From: Acidobacteriota bacterium
GTDB taxonomy: Bacteria > Acidobacteriota > Vicinamibacteria > Vicinamibacterales > UBA2999
Length of the DNA stretch: 57,708 nucleotides
Direction of reading: 5' to 3'
Assembly: GCA_016192845.1 (NCBI GenBank)
Contig: JACPTI010000017.1
Location: forward strand, 1 to 57,708
Shown here piece by piece: positions 1 through 8,179 of the stretch. The notes under the pieces are model-generated. The model saw only the letters and a list, made by a program, of their open reading frames with translations. It was not told the DNA's origin and ran no database searches. The first letter of the stretch is position 1; each line of letters opens with the position of its first letter. The translations under genes were made by a program, and so were the position numbers.

Positions 1-103
1 CTTGCGGCCGGCAACACATGACTCGGGGCCAGTGTGGTTCGCTACACCTTCACCGTATGACTCTTGCATTCACAACATCTCGCCGGTTTTCATCGGCGCT
101 ATC

Positions 104-161
104 GACCTGCTGAAAGCTGACCGCCTGAAAGGCGGTGGGTTTAGACCTGGCACGTGGGACT
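104..161. repeat. Palindromic repeat family A, copy 1
   Basis: The core hairpin CCGCCTGAAAGGCGG is followed by the tail CCTGGCACGTGGGACT. The 58-nt unit matches 12365-12422 in inverted orientation with one mismatch. The tail recurs at 45154-45170. The first 100 bases of the window hold nothing I recognise. Confidence 0.85.
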
Positions 162-198
162 CAATGTAAATGACCGTCGTTCACACTTCTCCGTGCTC

Positions 199-421
199 CG
201 TTCTCGGTTCGTGTTCAGGTTCCGTTCGGAGTTCTGTTGTTCGGGGTTCGCGGTTCGGCCGGTCCGGCTGAAGCCGGACGCCACGTACGTCGTACGTAGT
301 CTCCGGCGTCGTACGTAGTGTCCGACTTCAGCCGGACCGGGAGCACGACCCTGTCCGCCGAACCTCGAACCACGAACCGCGAAGCTGGAACCGAACCCCG
401 AACACGAACTGAAGAACGGAG
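199..421. repeat. Inverted heptamer arrays (GTTCGxx / GAACxxC) around a REPIN
   Basis: A degenerate tandem repeat with a period near 7 nt (GTTCGGG, GTTCGCG, GTTCGxx) occupies about 199-258. Its reverse complement (GAACCTC, GAACCAC, GAACCGC) occupies about 356-421, so the two arrays face each other. A pair of inverted hairpins sits between them. I see no gene in 1-507. Confidence 0.75.
261..338. repeat. REPIN-like inverted pair of GTAG-footed hairpins
   Basis: Two hairpins in opposite orientation, GGTCCGGCTGAAGCCGGAC (261-279) and GTCCGACTTCAGCCGGACC (320-338), are joined by TACGTAGT-containing sequence. The GTAG next to the hairpin foot matches the GTAG/GTGG tetranucleotide known from RAYT-associated REP sequences. 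Related copies lie at 18469, 21231, 23291 and 41509. Confidence 0.75.
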
Positions 422-507
422 AAGCCGAGAAGCGTGAACGACACGTCTGCGCTGGTTTCACGCGACGGCCGATAGATAATGCTGAGGAGCCTCTCGTTCC
501 CGCCCAC

Positions 508-1524
508 ATGTCGACATACGTGGTCACCGGCGCCGCCGGGTTCATCGGCAGCCATCTGACCGAAGCCCTGCTCGGGCGCGGCCACCGGGTGATCGGCGTC
601 GACAACTTCTCAACCGGTCAGGAGCGGTTCCTTGAGGCGGCACGCCGCTGCGATCGGTTCACGCTGCTCGAAGGTGACATCCTCGACCCCGGCGTGCTCC
701 GGCAGGCGCTCGCGGGCGCGGACGCCGTGTTCCACTTCGCCGCCAACGCGGATGTGCGCGGCGGGTTTGCCGCGCCGCGCGTCGACCTGGAGCAGAACAC
801 GCTCGCGACGTTCCAGGTGCTGGAAAGCATGCGGGAGGCCGGCGTCAGTCGGATCGTCTTCGCCTCCTCGTCTGTCGCGCTCGGCGAGCCCGAGGTGTTT
901 CCCACGCCTGAAGACTGCCCGATCCCCGCGCAGACGTCGCTGTACGGCGCGTCGAAGATGGCTGGCGAGGGGCTGATCTCGGCGTACTGCGAGGGCTACG
1001 GGTTCGAGGGATACGCGTTCCGTTTCGTCTCGCTGCTGGGTCCCCGGTATCCGCACGGCCACGTGTTCGACTTCGTGAAGCAGTTGCGGGCGGATCCATC
1101 CCGCCTTCGCATCCTCGGCGACGGCACGCAGCGCAAGAGCTATCTGCACGTGGACGACTGCGTCCGCGCGGTGCTGCACATCGCCGAGGACGTGCGCCCT
1201 GCTCGACCCCGATCCCCGATACCCGATCCCCGATCCCCGATCCCCGGCTCCGGATCCCGCTTCGAGGTCTATCATCTCGGCGTGCCGGCGTACTGCCTCG
1301 TGCGCGAGTCGGCGCACTGGATCTGCGACGAGCTGGGCGTCTCGCCGCGGCTCGAGTTCGGCTCCGGCACCCGCGGCTGGATCGGCGACAGTCCGTTCGT
1401 CTTTCTCGACGTGACCAAGGCCATGAAGACCGGATGGGCGCCGCAGCACTCGATCGAGGCGTCGGTGCGGGAGACGGTCCGCTGGCTGGTGGGCAATCCA
1501 TGGATTTTCGAGCGGCGGACGTGA
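508..1524 (+). CDS. NAD-dependent epimerase/dehydratase (extended SDR)
   Basis: This 338-residue protein is an extended short-chain dehydrogenase of the nucleotide-sugar epimerase class. The N-terminus carries the Rossmann motif GAAGFIGSH (residues 8-16), and the active-site pair YGASK lies near residues 147-151. It opens an operon with three GDP-heptose genes, so it probably alters or epimerises a sugar nucleotide for a surface glycan; the exact substrate cannot be read from the sequence. Unusually, residues about 232-249 are encoded by a GATCCCC heptamer array and read PRSPIPDPRSPIPG, an in-frame insertion in a loop just before the conserved C-terminal part. The ATG at 508 fits the family start. 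The stop overlaps the next gene. A TAGATAAT sequence at about 471-478 could be a -10 box. Confidence 0.88.
   Translation: MSTYVVTGAAGFIGSHLTEALLGRGHRVIGVDNFSTGQERFLEAARRCDRFTLLEGDILDPGVLRQALAGADAVFHFAANADVRGGFAAPRVDLEQNTLATFQVLESMREAGVSRIVFASSSVALGEPEVFPTPEDCPIPAQTSLYGASKMAGEGLISAYCEGYGFEGYAFRFVSLLGPRYPHGHVFDFVKQLRADPSRLRILGDGTQRKSYLHVDDCVRAVLHIAEDVRPARPRSPIPDPRSPIPGSGSRFEVYHLGVPAYCLVRESAHWICDELGVSPRLEFGSGTRGWIGDSPFVFLDVTKAMKTGWAPQHSIEASVRETVRWLVGNPWIFERRT
1203..1258. repeat. GATCCCC heptamer array inside a coding gene
   Basis: Five near-identical 7-nt units (GATCCCC, GATACCC) run in tandem and are followed by a degenerate unit. The array adds about 18 residues (PRSPIPDPRSPIPG and neighbours) to the epimerase without breaking its frame. 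Confidence 0.85.
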
Positions 1525-3434
1525 GTGGGTTCGAGGTCGCCATTCTCGCCGGCGGCCGGGGCACGCGCCTGCGCGCGCGCACGGGCCCGCTGCCCAAGCC
1601 GATGGTGCCGATTGCGGGCTCGCCCGCCCTCGAGCATCAGATCGCGCTCTGCCGGCACCACGGGTTTACGCGCATCCTCCTGTTGGTGCACTACGGCCAC
1701 GACGTCATCCGCGCGCGCGTCGGCGACGGGACGGCCCACGGCGTCACGATCGGCTACGCCGTTGACGCGACGCCGCGCGGCACGGCGGGCGCGCTGCGGG
1801 ACGCGCTGCCGCACCTGGCCGACACGTTTCTCGTCCTGTACGGCGACACGTATGTCGACGTACACCTGCGGCGCCTGTGGGACGCCCACGTCGCCCGCGC
1901 GGCCGAGGCGACGCTGTTCGTCCATCCAAACGACCATCCCCACGACTCGGACCTGGTGGAGATCGACGAGGCCGGGCGCGTGACCGCGGTGCGCCCGGCG
2001 CCGCATCCCGAAGGAGACGAGGCCGCCAACCTCGGCGTGGCCGCGTTGTTCGTCCTCGAGCGGCGCGCCCTCCTGGAGGTGGTGCCGGCGGGCGCGTCGA
2101 GCGATCTCGTCAAGCACGCGCTCCCGGCGCTGCTCGATCGCGGCGCGCGTGTCGCCGCGTACGTGTCGCCCGAGTACATCAAGGACTTTGGCACGCCCGA
2201 ACGGCTGGATCAGGTGGAGCGGGACATCCGGACCGGCGTTCCCGAGCGCCTGTCGGGACGCGCGCTCCGCCCGGCCGTGTTCCTCGATCGCGACGGCACG
2301 CTGAACGAGGAAGTGCAGCACCTGAGCGCGCCAGAGCAGGTCGCGCTGGTGCCCGGCGCGGCCGCCGCGGTGCGACGCCTGAATCACGCCGGCTGCCTCG
2401 CCGTGGTGATCACCAACCAGGCGGTGGTGGCGCGCGGCGCGGTGACGAGGGAAGGACTGGACCGGATCCATCGCCGGCTGACGCACCTTCTGGGCCGCAG
2501 CGGCGCCTATCTCGACGCGATCTACGTCTGTCCGCACCACCCGGACCGCGGTTTTCCCGGCGAGGTGCCGGAGCTGAAGGTCGACTGCGGCTGCCGGAAG
2601 CCGCGTCCCGGGCTGATTGACGCCGCATGCGGGGACCTGCTCGTCGACCGGCGGGCGTCGTGGCTCGTCGGCGACACCACGGCGGATATCGAGACGGGAC
2701 GGCGGGCGGGCCTCAGGACGGTGCTCGTGCGGACGGGCCACGCGGGCCAGGACGGAAAATACCCGTTCAGGCCCGACTACGTCGCCGTGGACCTCGGCGC
2801 GGCCGTCGCGTGGATCCTCGACGGACACCCGGGCCTGAGCCGCCGGATGGTGCCCGTGGCGCTGGCCTCGCTGGAGGCGCGGGTGGTCGCCATCGGAGGG
2901 CTGGCCCGGTCGGGCAAGAGCTCGGCCGCGCAGGTGCTGAAGGAGCTCGTCACCGCCTGCGGCCGGACAGTGCACGTCCTTGCACTCGATTCATGGCTCA
3001 AGCCGCAGGGCGAACGAGCCGAAGGAACAGGTGTGACGTCGCGGTTCGATATCCAGCGCCTGCTGGCGGAGCTCGGTCCGGTTCTCCAGTCGGGCGAGCG
3101 GCATGCGCTCGACGTGCCCGTGTACGACCGGGCGCGGCGGTGCATGTACGGCCATCGGGTGCCGGTCTCCATCGGCCCCGACGACCTCGTCGTTCTCGAA
3201 GGGGTGCCGGCGCTGGTGGCCGACGACCTCGCGTTACTCGCCGACGTCAAGGTGCACATCGACATGCCCGAGCCACAGCGGCTCGCGCACCTGCAGGCCG
3301 ACTATCGATGGCGCGGGGAATCGGGCGCGGCGGTCGAGGCGCTCGTCGCGTCGCGGGCGGTCGACGAGACCGGTCCGGTGCAGGCCGCCCGCGCGCGCGC
3401 CGACTTCGTCGTGCCGGCGTGGACCATCGCATGA
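1500..3434 (+). CDS. Three-domain fusion: heptose-1-P nucleotidyltransferase, heptose bisphosphatase, P-loop kinase
   Basis: This 644-residue protein joins three enzymes. Residues about 11-245 are a nucleotidyltransferase with LAGGRGTRLRA, as in HddC (D-glycero-D-manno-heptose-1-phosphate guanylyltransferase). Residues about 258-445 are a HAD-IIIA phosphatase with FLDRDGTLNEE, the CPHHP and CGCRKPRPG zinc-loop residues and VGDTTADIE, as in GmhB. Residues about 455-644 carry a Walker A (GLARSGKSS) and resemble a uridine-kinase-like P-loop protein; that substrate is unknown. HddC and GmhB are steps of GDP-D-glycero-D-manno-heptose synthesis, whose other enzymes follow directly. The ATG at 1500 has GGTGGG upstream and overlaps the epimerase by 25 nt; a GTG at 1521 would give the 4-nt GTGA overlap used by the rest of the operon and is nearly as likely. 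Confidence 0.88.
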   Translation: MDFRAADVSGFEVAILAGGRGTRLRARTGPLPKPMVPIAGSPALEHQIALCRHHGFTRILLLVHYGHDVIRARVGDGTAHGVTIGYAVDATPRGTAGALRDALPHLADTFLVLYGDTYVDVHLRRLWDAHVARAAEATLFVHPNDHPHDSDLVEIDEAGRVTAVRPAPHPEGDEAANLGVAALFVLERRALLEVVPAGASSDLVKHALPALLDRGARVAAYVSPEYIKDFGTPERLDQVERDIRTGVPERLSGRALRPAVFLDRDGTLNEEVQHLSAPEQVALVPGAAAAVRRLNHAGCLAVVITNQAVVARGAVTREGLDRIHRRLTHLLGRSGAYLDAIYVCPHHPDRGFPGEVPELKVDCGCRKPRPGLIDAACGDLLVDRRASWLVGDTTADIETGRRAGLRTVLVRTGHAGQDGKYPFRPDYVAVDLGAAVAWILDGHPGLSRRMVPVALASLEARVVAIGGLARSGKSSAAQVLKELVTACGRTVHVLALDSWLKPQGERAEGTGVTSRFDIQRLLAELGPVLQSGERHALDVPVYDRARRCMYGHRVPVSIGPDDLVVLEGVPALVADDLALLADVKVHIDMPEPQRLAHLQADYRWRGESGAAVEALVASRAVDETGPVQAARARADFVVPAWTIA

Positions 3435-4417
3435 TCGTCAGCAAGACGCCTTTCCGGATGAGTTTCGTCGGCGGCGGCACGGATCTGCCCGGTTTCTATC
3501 GCGCGGAGATGGGGGCGGTCGTGTCGACTTCGATCGACAAGTACATGTACATCGCCGTCAACCGGAAGTTCGACGAGCGGATCCGCATCAGCTACTCGCG
3601 AACCGAGGAGGTCGAGACGCCGCAGCAGATCGAGCACCCGCTCGTGCGTCACGCGCTCGACGTCGCGGGCATCGACGGCGGCGTCGAGATCGCGTCGATG
3701 GCCGATATCCCGTCGCGCGGGACGGGCCTCGGCTCGTCGAGCGCCTACACGGTCGGACTGCTGAACGCGCTCTTCGCCTACCGCAACCAGTACGCGTCGA
3801 AGGAGACGCTGGCGCGGCTCGCGTGCGACATCGAAATCGCCCGGTGCGGCGAACCGATCGGCAAGCAGGATCAGTACGCGGCCGCGTACGGCGGGCTCAA
3901 TCTCATTCGCTTTCACCCAGACGACTCGGTGTCGGTCGATCCGGTCATCTGCAGACCCGAGGTGCTGGCCGCGTTCGAGGCGTCGCTGCTGGTCTTTTAC
4001 ACAGGCCGTTTGCGGAGTGCCGCGACCGTCCTGTCGGAACAGGCCGGCAACATGACCGCCAACCGGCCGCTCCTCCAGCGCATGGTGCAGCTGGCGCTCG
4101 ATTTCAAGCGAGAGCTCGAGTCGGGATGCCTCGACGCCGTCGGCCCGATTCTCGACGAGAACTGGCGGCTCAAGCGGCAGATGGCCGATGGCATCTCCGA
4201 CGGCCAGATCGACGAGTGGTACGAGACGGGGCTGGCCGGCGGCGCGTTGGGCGGGAAGCTCCTCGGCGCCGGCCGCGGCGGGTTCCTGATGTTTGTTGCC
4301 CCTCCCGACCGCCACGTGCGCCTGCGCCGGACGCTGGCGGATCTCAAGCCGGTGACGTTCCGCTTCGATCGCACCGGCGCGCAGATTGTCTTCTACCAGC
4401 CGATGGACATCCCATGA
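3431..4417 (+). CDS. hddA: D-glycero-D-manno-heptose 7-phosphate kinase (HddA type, GHMP family)
   Basis: This 328-residue GHMP-family kinase starts MIVSKTPFRMSFVGGGTD, a very typical start for heptose-7-phosphate/fucose-type kinases. The glycine-rich ATP loop GTGLGSSSAYTVG lies near residues 97-109, and the C-terminal LGAGRGGFLMF matches the last GHMP motif. In the pathway it phosphorylates D-glycero-D-manno-heptose 7-phosphate at C1 to give the 1,7-bisphosphate, the substrate of the GmhB domain encoded just upstream. Both ends overlap their neighbours through ATGA, so translation is probably coupled. The alpha-anomer (GDP) branch is inferred from the presence of a GHMP kinase instead of an HldE-type kinase. 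Confidence 0.87.
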   Translation: MIVSKTPFRMSFVGGGTDLPGFYRAEMGAVVSTSIDKYMYIAVNRKFDERIRISYSRTEEVETPQQIEHPLVRHALDVAGIDGGVEIASMADIPSRGTGLGSSSAYTVGLLNALFAYRNQYASKETLARLACDIEIARCGEPIGKQDQYAAAYGGLNLIRFHPDDSVSVDPVICRPEVLAAFEASLLVFYTGRLRSAATVLSEQAGNMTANRPLLQRMVQLALDFKRELESGCLDAVGPILDENWRLKRQMADGISDGQIDEWYETGLAGGALGGKLLGAGRGGFLMFVAPPDRHVRLRRTLADLKPVTFRFDRTGAQIVFYQPMDIP

Positions 4418-4986
4418 GTGCGCATTTCTCCGTCGACCGCTACCTGACGGCCCATCGCGATCTGGCGCAGAAGCTCGATCTCGCGGCGTTCGAGGCCGGC
4501 ATCGACGTCGTGCGCGCCGCGTTCGACGCAGGACGGCAGATCATCACCTGCGGCAACGGCGGCAGCGCGTACGCGGCGTCGCACTACATGACGGACTGGA
4601 ACAAGATGGTCAACCTCGCCACCGGCCGGAAGTTCCGCGGGATTTCCCTGTGCGACAACATCGGCCTCGTCACCGCCTTCGCCAACGATATCGCCTTCGA
4701 GGAGGTGTTCGCGGGGCAGCTCAAGGCCATTCTCGAGCCGCGCGATCTGGTCATCGCGATCAGCGGGAGCGGCAATTCGCCCAACGTGGTCAAGGCCGTC
4801 GAATACGCCAACAGCGCGGGGGCGGAGACGCTGGCGGTGGTCGGCTACGACGGCGGCCGGCTCAGGCAGACGGCCCGGCACGTCGTCTGGGTGCCCTCGT
4901 TCGACATGCAGCTCTGCGAGGACGTGCACCTGATGTTCGGCCACATGGTGATGAAGGCGCTCTGCGGGTCAGCCATTCGGGAATGA
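4414..4986 (+). CDS. gmhA: Sedoheptulose 7-phosphate isomerase (SIS domain)
   Basis: This 190-residue SIS-domain protein has the length expected for GmhA, which converts sedoheptulose 7-phosphate to D-glycero-D-manno-heptose 7-phosphate, the first step of heptose synthesis. The sugar-phosphate loop CGNGGSAYAASHYMTDW lies at about residues 47-63, ISGSGNSPNV follows near 111-120, and the C-terminal EDVHLMFGHMV holds the conserved Glu/His region. It overlaps hddA by ATGA and is the last gene of the operon. Its position after HddA, GmhB and HddC functions completes a four-step GDP-heptose route in three genes. Confidence 0.9.
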   Translation: MSAHFSVDRYLTAHRDLAQKLDLAAFEAGIDVVRAAFDAGRQIITCGNGGSAYAASHYMTDWNKMVNLATGRKFRGISLCDNIGLVTAFANDIAFEEVFAGQLKAILEPRDLVIAISGSGNSPNVVKAVEYANSAGAETLAVVGYDGGRLRQTARHVVWVPSFDMQLCEDVHLMFGHMVMKALCGSAIRE

Positions 4987-5026
4987 ACGATCAGCCGCCT
5001 CGCTGTGGGGTAGCGCCCGCGGCGGC

Positions 5027-5266
5027 GGCCTCTCGGGCGTGCGAAGCCTCGAGCCAGCGCCGAGTAGCGTCAGGCGTGAACACGCGAGGCGGCTCAGGGG
5101 ACCAGCGCGGTTGAGCGCCGGCGCGAATCGCAGCGAGTTGCGGCGCCAATACGGAGCGGCGTTCGCCGTGGCGAACGCGCCGGGCGCGACCCGCGCGTCG
5201 AGCGGCGGTGGGCGGCCGTCCGAGCGTGTTCCGGCGTGGCGAGCGGCTTCGCACGCGCGAGAGGCC
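5027..5266. repeat. Intergenic element bounded by 22-nt inverted repeats
   Basis: Arms 5027-5048 (starting GGCCTCTCGGGCG) and 5245-5266 (ending GCGCGAGAGGCC) are reverse complements with one mismatch. A second pair lies inside: GAACACGC at 5078-5085 and GCGTGTTC at 5224-5231. The element fills the gap between convergent gmhA and the aminotransferase. It has no T-tract and no credible gene. Confidence 0.7.
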
Positions 5267-5285
5267 GTCGCCAAGGGTGATTGAA

Positions 5286-6392
5286 TTAGGGCGCGGCGAC
5301 CACCTCCCGCAGCGCCTCGCACACCCGGTCCTGCTCCGCATCCGTGAGCGACGGGTACATCGGCAGGGAGAAAATCTCCCGGGCGATGCGTTCCGTCACC
5401 GGCAGCGCACCCTCGCGATAGCCGAGGTCCGCGTAGCCTCGCATCAAGTGAATCGGCCACGGGTAGTGGATGCCGACGTCGATGCCGCGGTCGGCCAGCG
5501 CCGTCATGATGCGGTCGCGCGCCGGATGCCGCACCACGTACAGGTGATACACGTGGCGGTTGTCCGGTCTGGCGGCAGGCAGGACCAGTCCCGAGCCGCG
5601 CAGCTGCTCGTCGTAGCGCCGCGCCAGCTCGCGGCGCCGCGCGATGTACTGCTCGATGCGGCGCAGCTTGCGGCGGAGAATCTCGGCGTGCAGCTCATCG
5701 AGCCGCGAGTTGTACCCCTGCTCCTCGGCGTAGTACGAGCCGTCGGTACCGTACACCCGCAGGCGGCGCGCCCGCGCGGCCAGCCGCTCGTCGGCGCTGA
5801 CGATCATTCCCGCATCGCCGTACGCGCCCAGCACCTTCGTCGGATAGAACGAGAACGCCGCGACGTGTGACATCGAGCCGGCTCGCCGGCCGCGATATTC
5901 CGCGCCGGTGCTCTGGGCGCAGTCCTCCAGAACCGCCACGCCGCGCCGCACCGCCACATCCTCGACCGCCTGCATGTCGACGCACTGGCCGAACAGGTGG
6001 ACGGGGACGATGCAGCGGGTGCGCGGCGTGACCGCCTGCTCGAGCTGCGCCACGTCCATGAGGTACGTATCGGGATCGATGTCGACGAAGCGCGGGGTGC
6101 CACCGGCCGCGACAATGGCGGAGACGGTCGGGATCGCGGTGTTGGACGTGGTGATCACCTCGCCGCCCGGCTGAAGGCCCAGCGCCCGCAGCGCCAGTGT
6201 CAACGCATCGGTGCCGCTGTTGACGCCCACCCCGTGGCGCACGCCGCAGTACGCCGCAAACTCTTCCTCGAAGGCGTGGACGCTCGCGCCGAGGATCAGC
6301 CGGCCCGACCGCATCACCTGATCGACGGCCGCGAGGATGTCGTCGCGTTCCGCCTCGTACTCGGCGCGATAGTCCCACACCGGAATCGTCAT
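5286..6392 (-). CDS. DegT/DnrJ/EryC1/StrS family sugar aminotransferase
   Basis: This 368-residue PLP enzyme belongs to the family that aminates keto-sugars of nucleotide sugars for O-antigen, S-layer or similar glycans. Family features are visible in order: GVNSGTDAL (about residues 56-64), VHLFGQ, the LEDCAQSTGAEYRGR block (about 156-170), SFYPTKVLGAYGDAG with the PLP lysine (about 181-195), GYNSRLDELHA and the C-terminal HYPWPIHLM. It is transcribed toward the heptose operon and is the last gene of a minus-strand run; its ATG overlaps the upstream gene's stop by 1 nt (TAATG), which favours coupling. The sugar substrate is unknown. Confidence 0.9.
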   Translation of the reverse strand: MTIPVWDYRAEYEAERDDILAAVDQVMRSGRLILGASVHAFEEEFAAYCGVRHGVGVNSGTDALTLALRALGLQPGGEVITTSNTAIPTVSAIVAAGGTPRFVDIDPDTYLMDVAQLEQAVTPRTRCIVPVHLFGQCVDMQAVEDVAVRRGVAVLEDCAQSTGAEYRGRRAGSMSHVAAFSFYPTKVLGAYGDAGMIVSADERLAARARRLRVYGTDGSYYAEEQGYNSRLDELHAEILRRKLRRIEQYIARRRELARRYDEQLRGSGLVLPAARPDNRHVYHLYVVRHPARDRIMTALADRGIDVGIHYPWPIHLMRGYADLGYREGALPVTERIAREIFSLPMYPSLTDAEQDRVCEALREVVAAP

Positions 6393-6883
6393 TAGCTGGA
6401 TTCCGATCCGCTCCCGGCGGTAGCTTCGAGCGCCTTGATATCTGCGAGATCCTTTTCGCGGCCCGCGGCCCGCTTGTTGCGAATCAGATCGAGCAAGGCA
6501 ATGAATCGAACAAGCACGTCGCCATAGCTGCCAGCGACCCCGACGCGTCCGACCTGCTCGTACTCGACGCCACTGAGCTGTAACATCACGTCAATCTGGA
6601 AAGGCGGTTCGCCCAAGCGAAGCGTAGCGCGGGTACGGGCCCATATTTCCGGATCCAACTTCTCGGTGAGCTCAGTGAGCCCAAAGATTTCGAGCGCGGC
6701 CTTGACCCGGAAGAGGTTCGCCTTGGTCGGTCGAACGAAGACGTCGAAATCGAGGCTGTAGCGTGGAACCCCGTGAAACGCCACCGCCTCGCTGCCGACG
6801 ACCAGGTAGTCCACGTTGAATCGGTTCAGGCACTCGCAGAAACGCGCAAACGGCGTCGACGGCGGCCGTGTGGGCGGCGCCAT
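6392..6883 (-). CDS. Nucleotidyltransferase-like protein (AbiEii/DUF6036-like)
   Basis: This 163-residue protein looks like a minimal nucleotidyltransferase-fold protein: YLVVGSEAVAFHG (about residues 25-37) resembles the helix-turn before the acidic pair, and SLDFDVFV (about 43-50) supplies two acidic residues spaced as D-x-D. This set is usual in AbiEii-type or DUF6036 proteins, many of which act in toxin-antitoxin or surface-glycan loci. It starts immediately after the stop of the 85-residue gene upstream and its stop touches the aminotransferase start. The catalytic glycine-serine is VGSEA rather than GSxARG, so activity is uncertain. Confidence 0.65.
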   Translation of the reverse strand: MAPPTRPPSTPFARFCECLNRFNVDYLVVGSEAVAFHGVPRYSLDFDVFVRPTKANLFRVKAALEIFGLTELTEKLDPEIWARTRATLRLGEPPFQIDVMLQLSGVEYEQVGRVGVAGSYGDVLVRFIALLDLIRNKRAAGREKDLADIKALEATAGSGSESS

Positions 6884-7141
6884 CTATGGCTGATCCGGCG
6901 GCAGGAAGCGCCAGGTCCACACGTCGGGCTCTTGGAGCTCTCCATGCTGTCGCAGCCGGTACTCTGCCGCTTGCCCAAGGCGTTCTTCAGGCGGACGGCA
7001 GCGCCAGTAGGCCGTTTGGCGGGCATCGTGCTCAGCCCAGTGCCGTTCGGGAGTTTCAAACGCCCATGCCATCCCGGTTGAGCGGTCACGGCCCGAGCTT
7101 TCCCCGGTGAACGTCGGGGCTGGCACCCGTGAATCGGACAT
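6884..7141 (-). CDS. Small hypothetical protein paired with nucleotidyltransferase-like gene
   Basis: This 85-residue protein starts MSDSRVPAPTFTGES and has a basic, Trp-rich C-terminal half (EERLGQAAEYRLRQHGEL, WTWRFLPPDQP). I do not recognise a named domain. The stop codon is directly followed by the ATG of the nucleotidyltransferase-like gene, so they look like a coupled two-gene unit and may work as partners. The ATG at 7141 has only weak ribosome-binding potential. Codon use is like the neighbouring genes, which argues for a real gene. Confidence 0.55.
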   Translation of the reverse strand: MSDSRVPAPTFTGESSGRDRSTGMAWAFETPERHWAEHDARQTAYWRCRPPEERLGQAAEYRLRQHGELQEPDVWTWRFLPPDQP

Positions 7142-7231
7142 CACTTTGATTCTATCGCTGCGCCCTTCGTTGCGCCGCCGCTCACTGATTTCGACCTGTG
7201 CTGCGGGCGCAGAGATGCCGATAATGGACGC

Positions 7232-8016
7232 GTGCCCGTACAGACCTCGCTCTCGCACCCCGCCGCGCACAGTCCGCGCGGCGGGGGCCCCGCGCGGCCG
7301 GCCGGACGCCCGCTCCTCAAGTGGGCGGGGGGCAAGCGGCAGCTGCTGCCGCTGCTGCGCCGCTGCTACCCCGCCGACTTCGACCGCTACACCGATCCGC
7401 GCATCTGCGACGCCGAGCATGTGCGCGCCGTGGCGCACGCGCTCGCGGCCGGCCGCGTGGCGCTCGAGTGCGCCCCCTTCGAGGAGACGCTCGCGCAGGC
7501 GCGCGCCGGCGATTTCGTGTACTGCGATCCGCCCTACGCGCCGCTCAGCCGCACGGCCCGCTTCGCCCACTACACGGCCGACGGATTCGACGCCGGCGAT
7601 CACGAGTGGCTGCGGGCGGCTGTCGTGGCCGCCGCCGGCCGCGGCGCCGTCGTGCTCATGTGAATTCGAGCGCGCCCGAGATCGAGGTCGCCTACACGGC
7701 CCGGCGTGCGCGCCTGGCGGGACTAATCGTGCAACGCGTCCCCGCGCGCCGCGCCATCAACTCGCGCGCGTCGCGCCGGGGTCCGGTCGACGAGATCATC
7801 ATCACCAATGTCGCCCGGCCGCCGCTCGCGTACCCCGCCACGCAGCACCCCACGGCGCAGGCGCCACGCCACCCCATCGCGCAGGCGCGATGGGGGCCCC
7901 GGCCGTGGGGACCCCGCCCGCAAGCACCCCACGGCGCAGGCGCCGTGAGGACCCCGCGGATGCTCGCCGTCCGCGACCCGCGGACGCGGCGTCGCAGGCG
8001 AATCTACACGTCGTGA
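7232..8016 (+). pseudogene. Remnant of a DNA adenine methylase (Dam-like)
   Basis: The N-terminal motif LLKWAGGKRQLLPLL of Dam-type N6-adenine methylases is present (about 7314-7358), but the sequence then jumps from YPADFDRY to TDPRICDAEHVRAVAHAL, so the block with the SAM-binding FxGxG region is lost. The catalytic motif DPPY follows (YCDPPYAPLSR, near 7520). After GAVVLM there is a stop at 7661-7663, and the conserved tail (IEVAYTARRAR ... RRGPVDEIIITN) continues in another frame. Deletion plus frameshift makes an active enzyme impossible. The tail runs into palindromic repeats. The start shown is a GTG. Confidence 0.75.
7845..7955. repeat. Cluster of GC-rich palindromes (family C)
   Basis: At least three copies of a hairpin with the pattern CACCCC-N-CGCGCAGGCGCG-N-GGGG(A/G)CCC occur near 7845-7869, 7870-7900 and 7924-7955. 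Single copies occur inside coding genes at 41789, 51606, 55045 and 55997. The region 8017-8179 shows no gene. Confidence 0.8.
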
Positions 8017-8179
8017 GCACCGCCGCCCCTGATGTGGCGGACCTGTCGTCAGATGGGCCTCGGCGCGGACGGTTCAGGCCAAACCAAAGGTGCAAAGCGG
8101 ATTACCGGCGCAGCTGAGCCGGCGCGCGTCTCGTTGAAAGCCGCGACTTCGATTCGCGGTCCGGAACCTCGTGAGTGCC

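Noticed and set aside
7232..8016. Functional restriction-modification methylase
   Set aside because: The SAM-binding block is deleted and the frame breaks after GAVVLM; no restriction enzyme is nearby.
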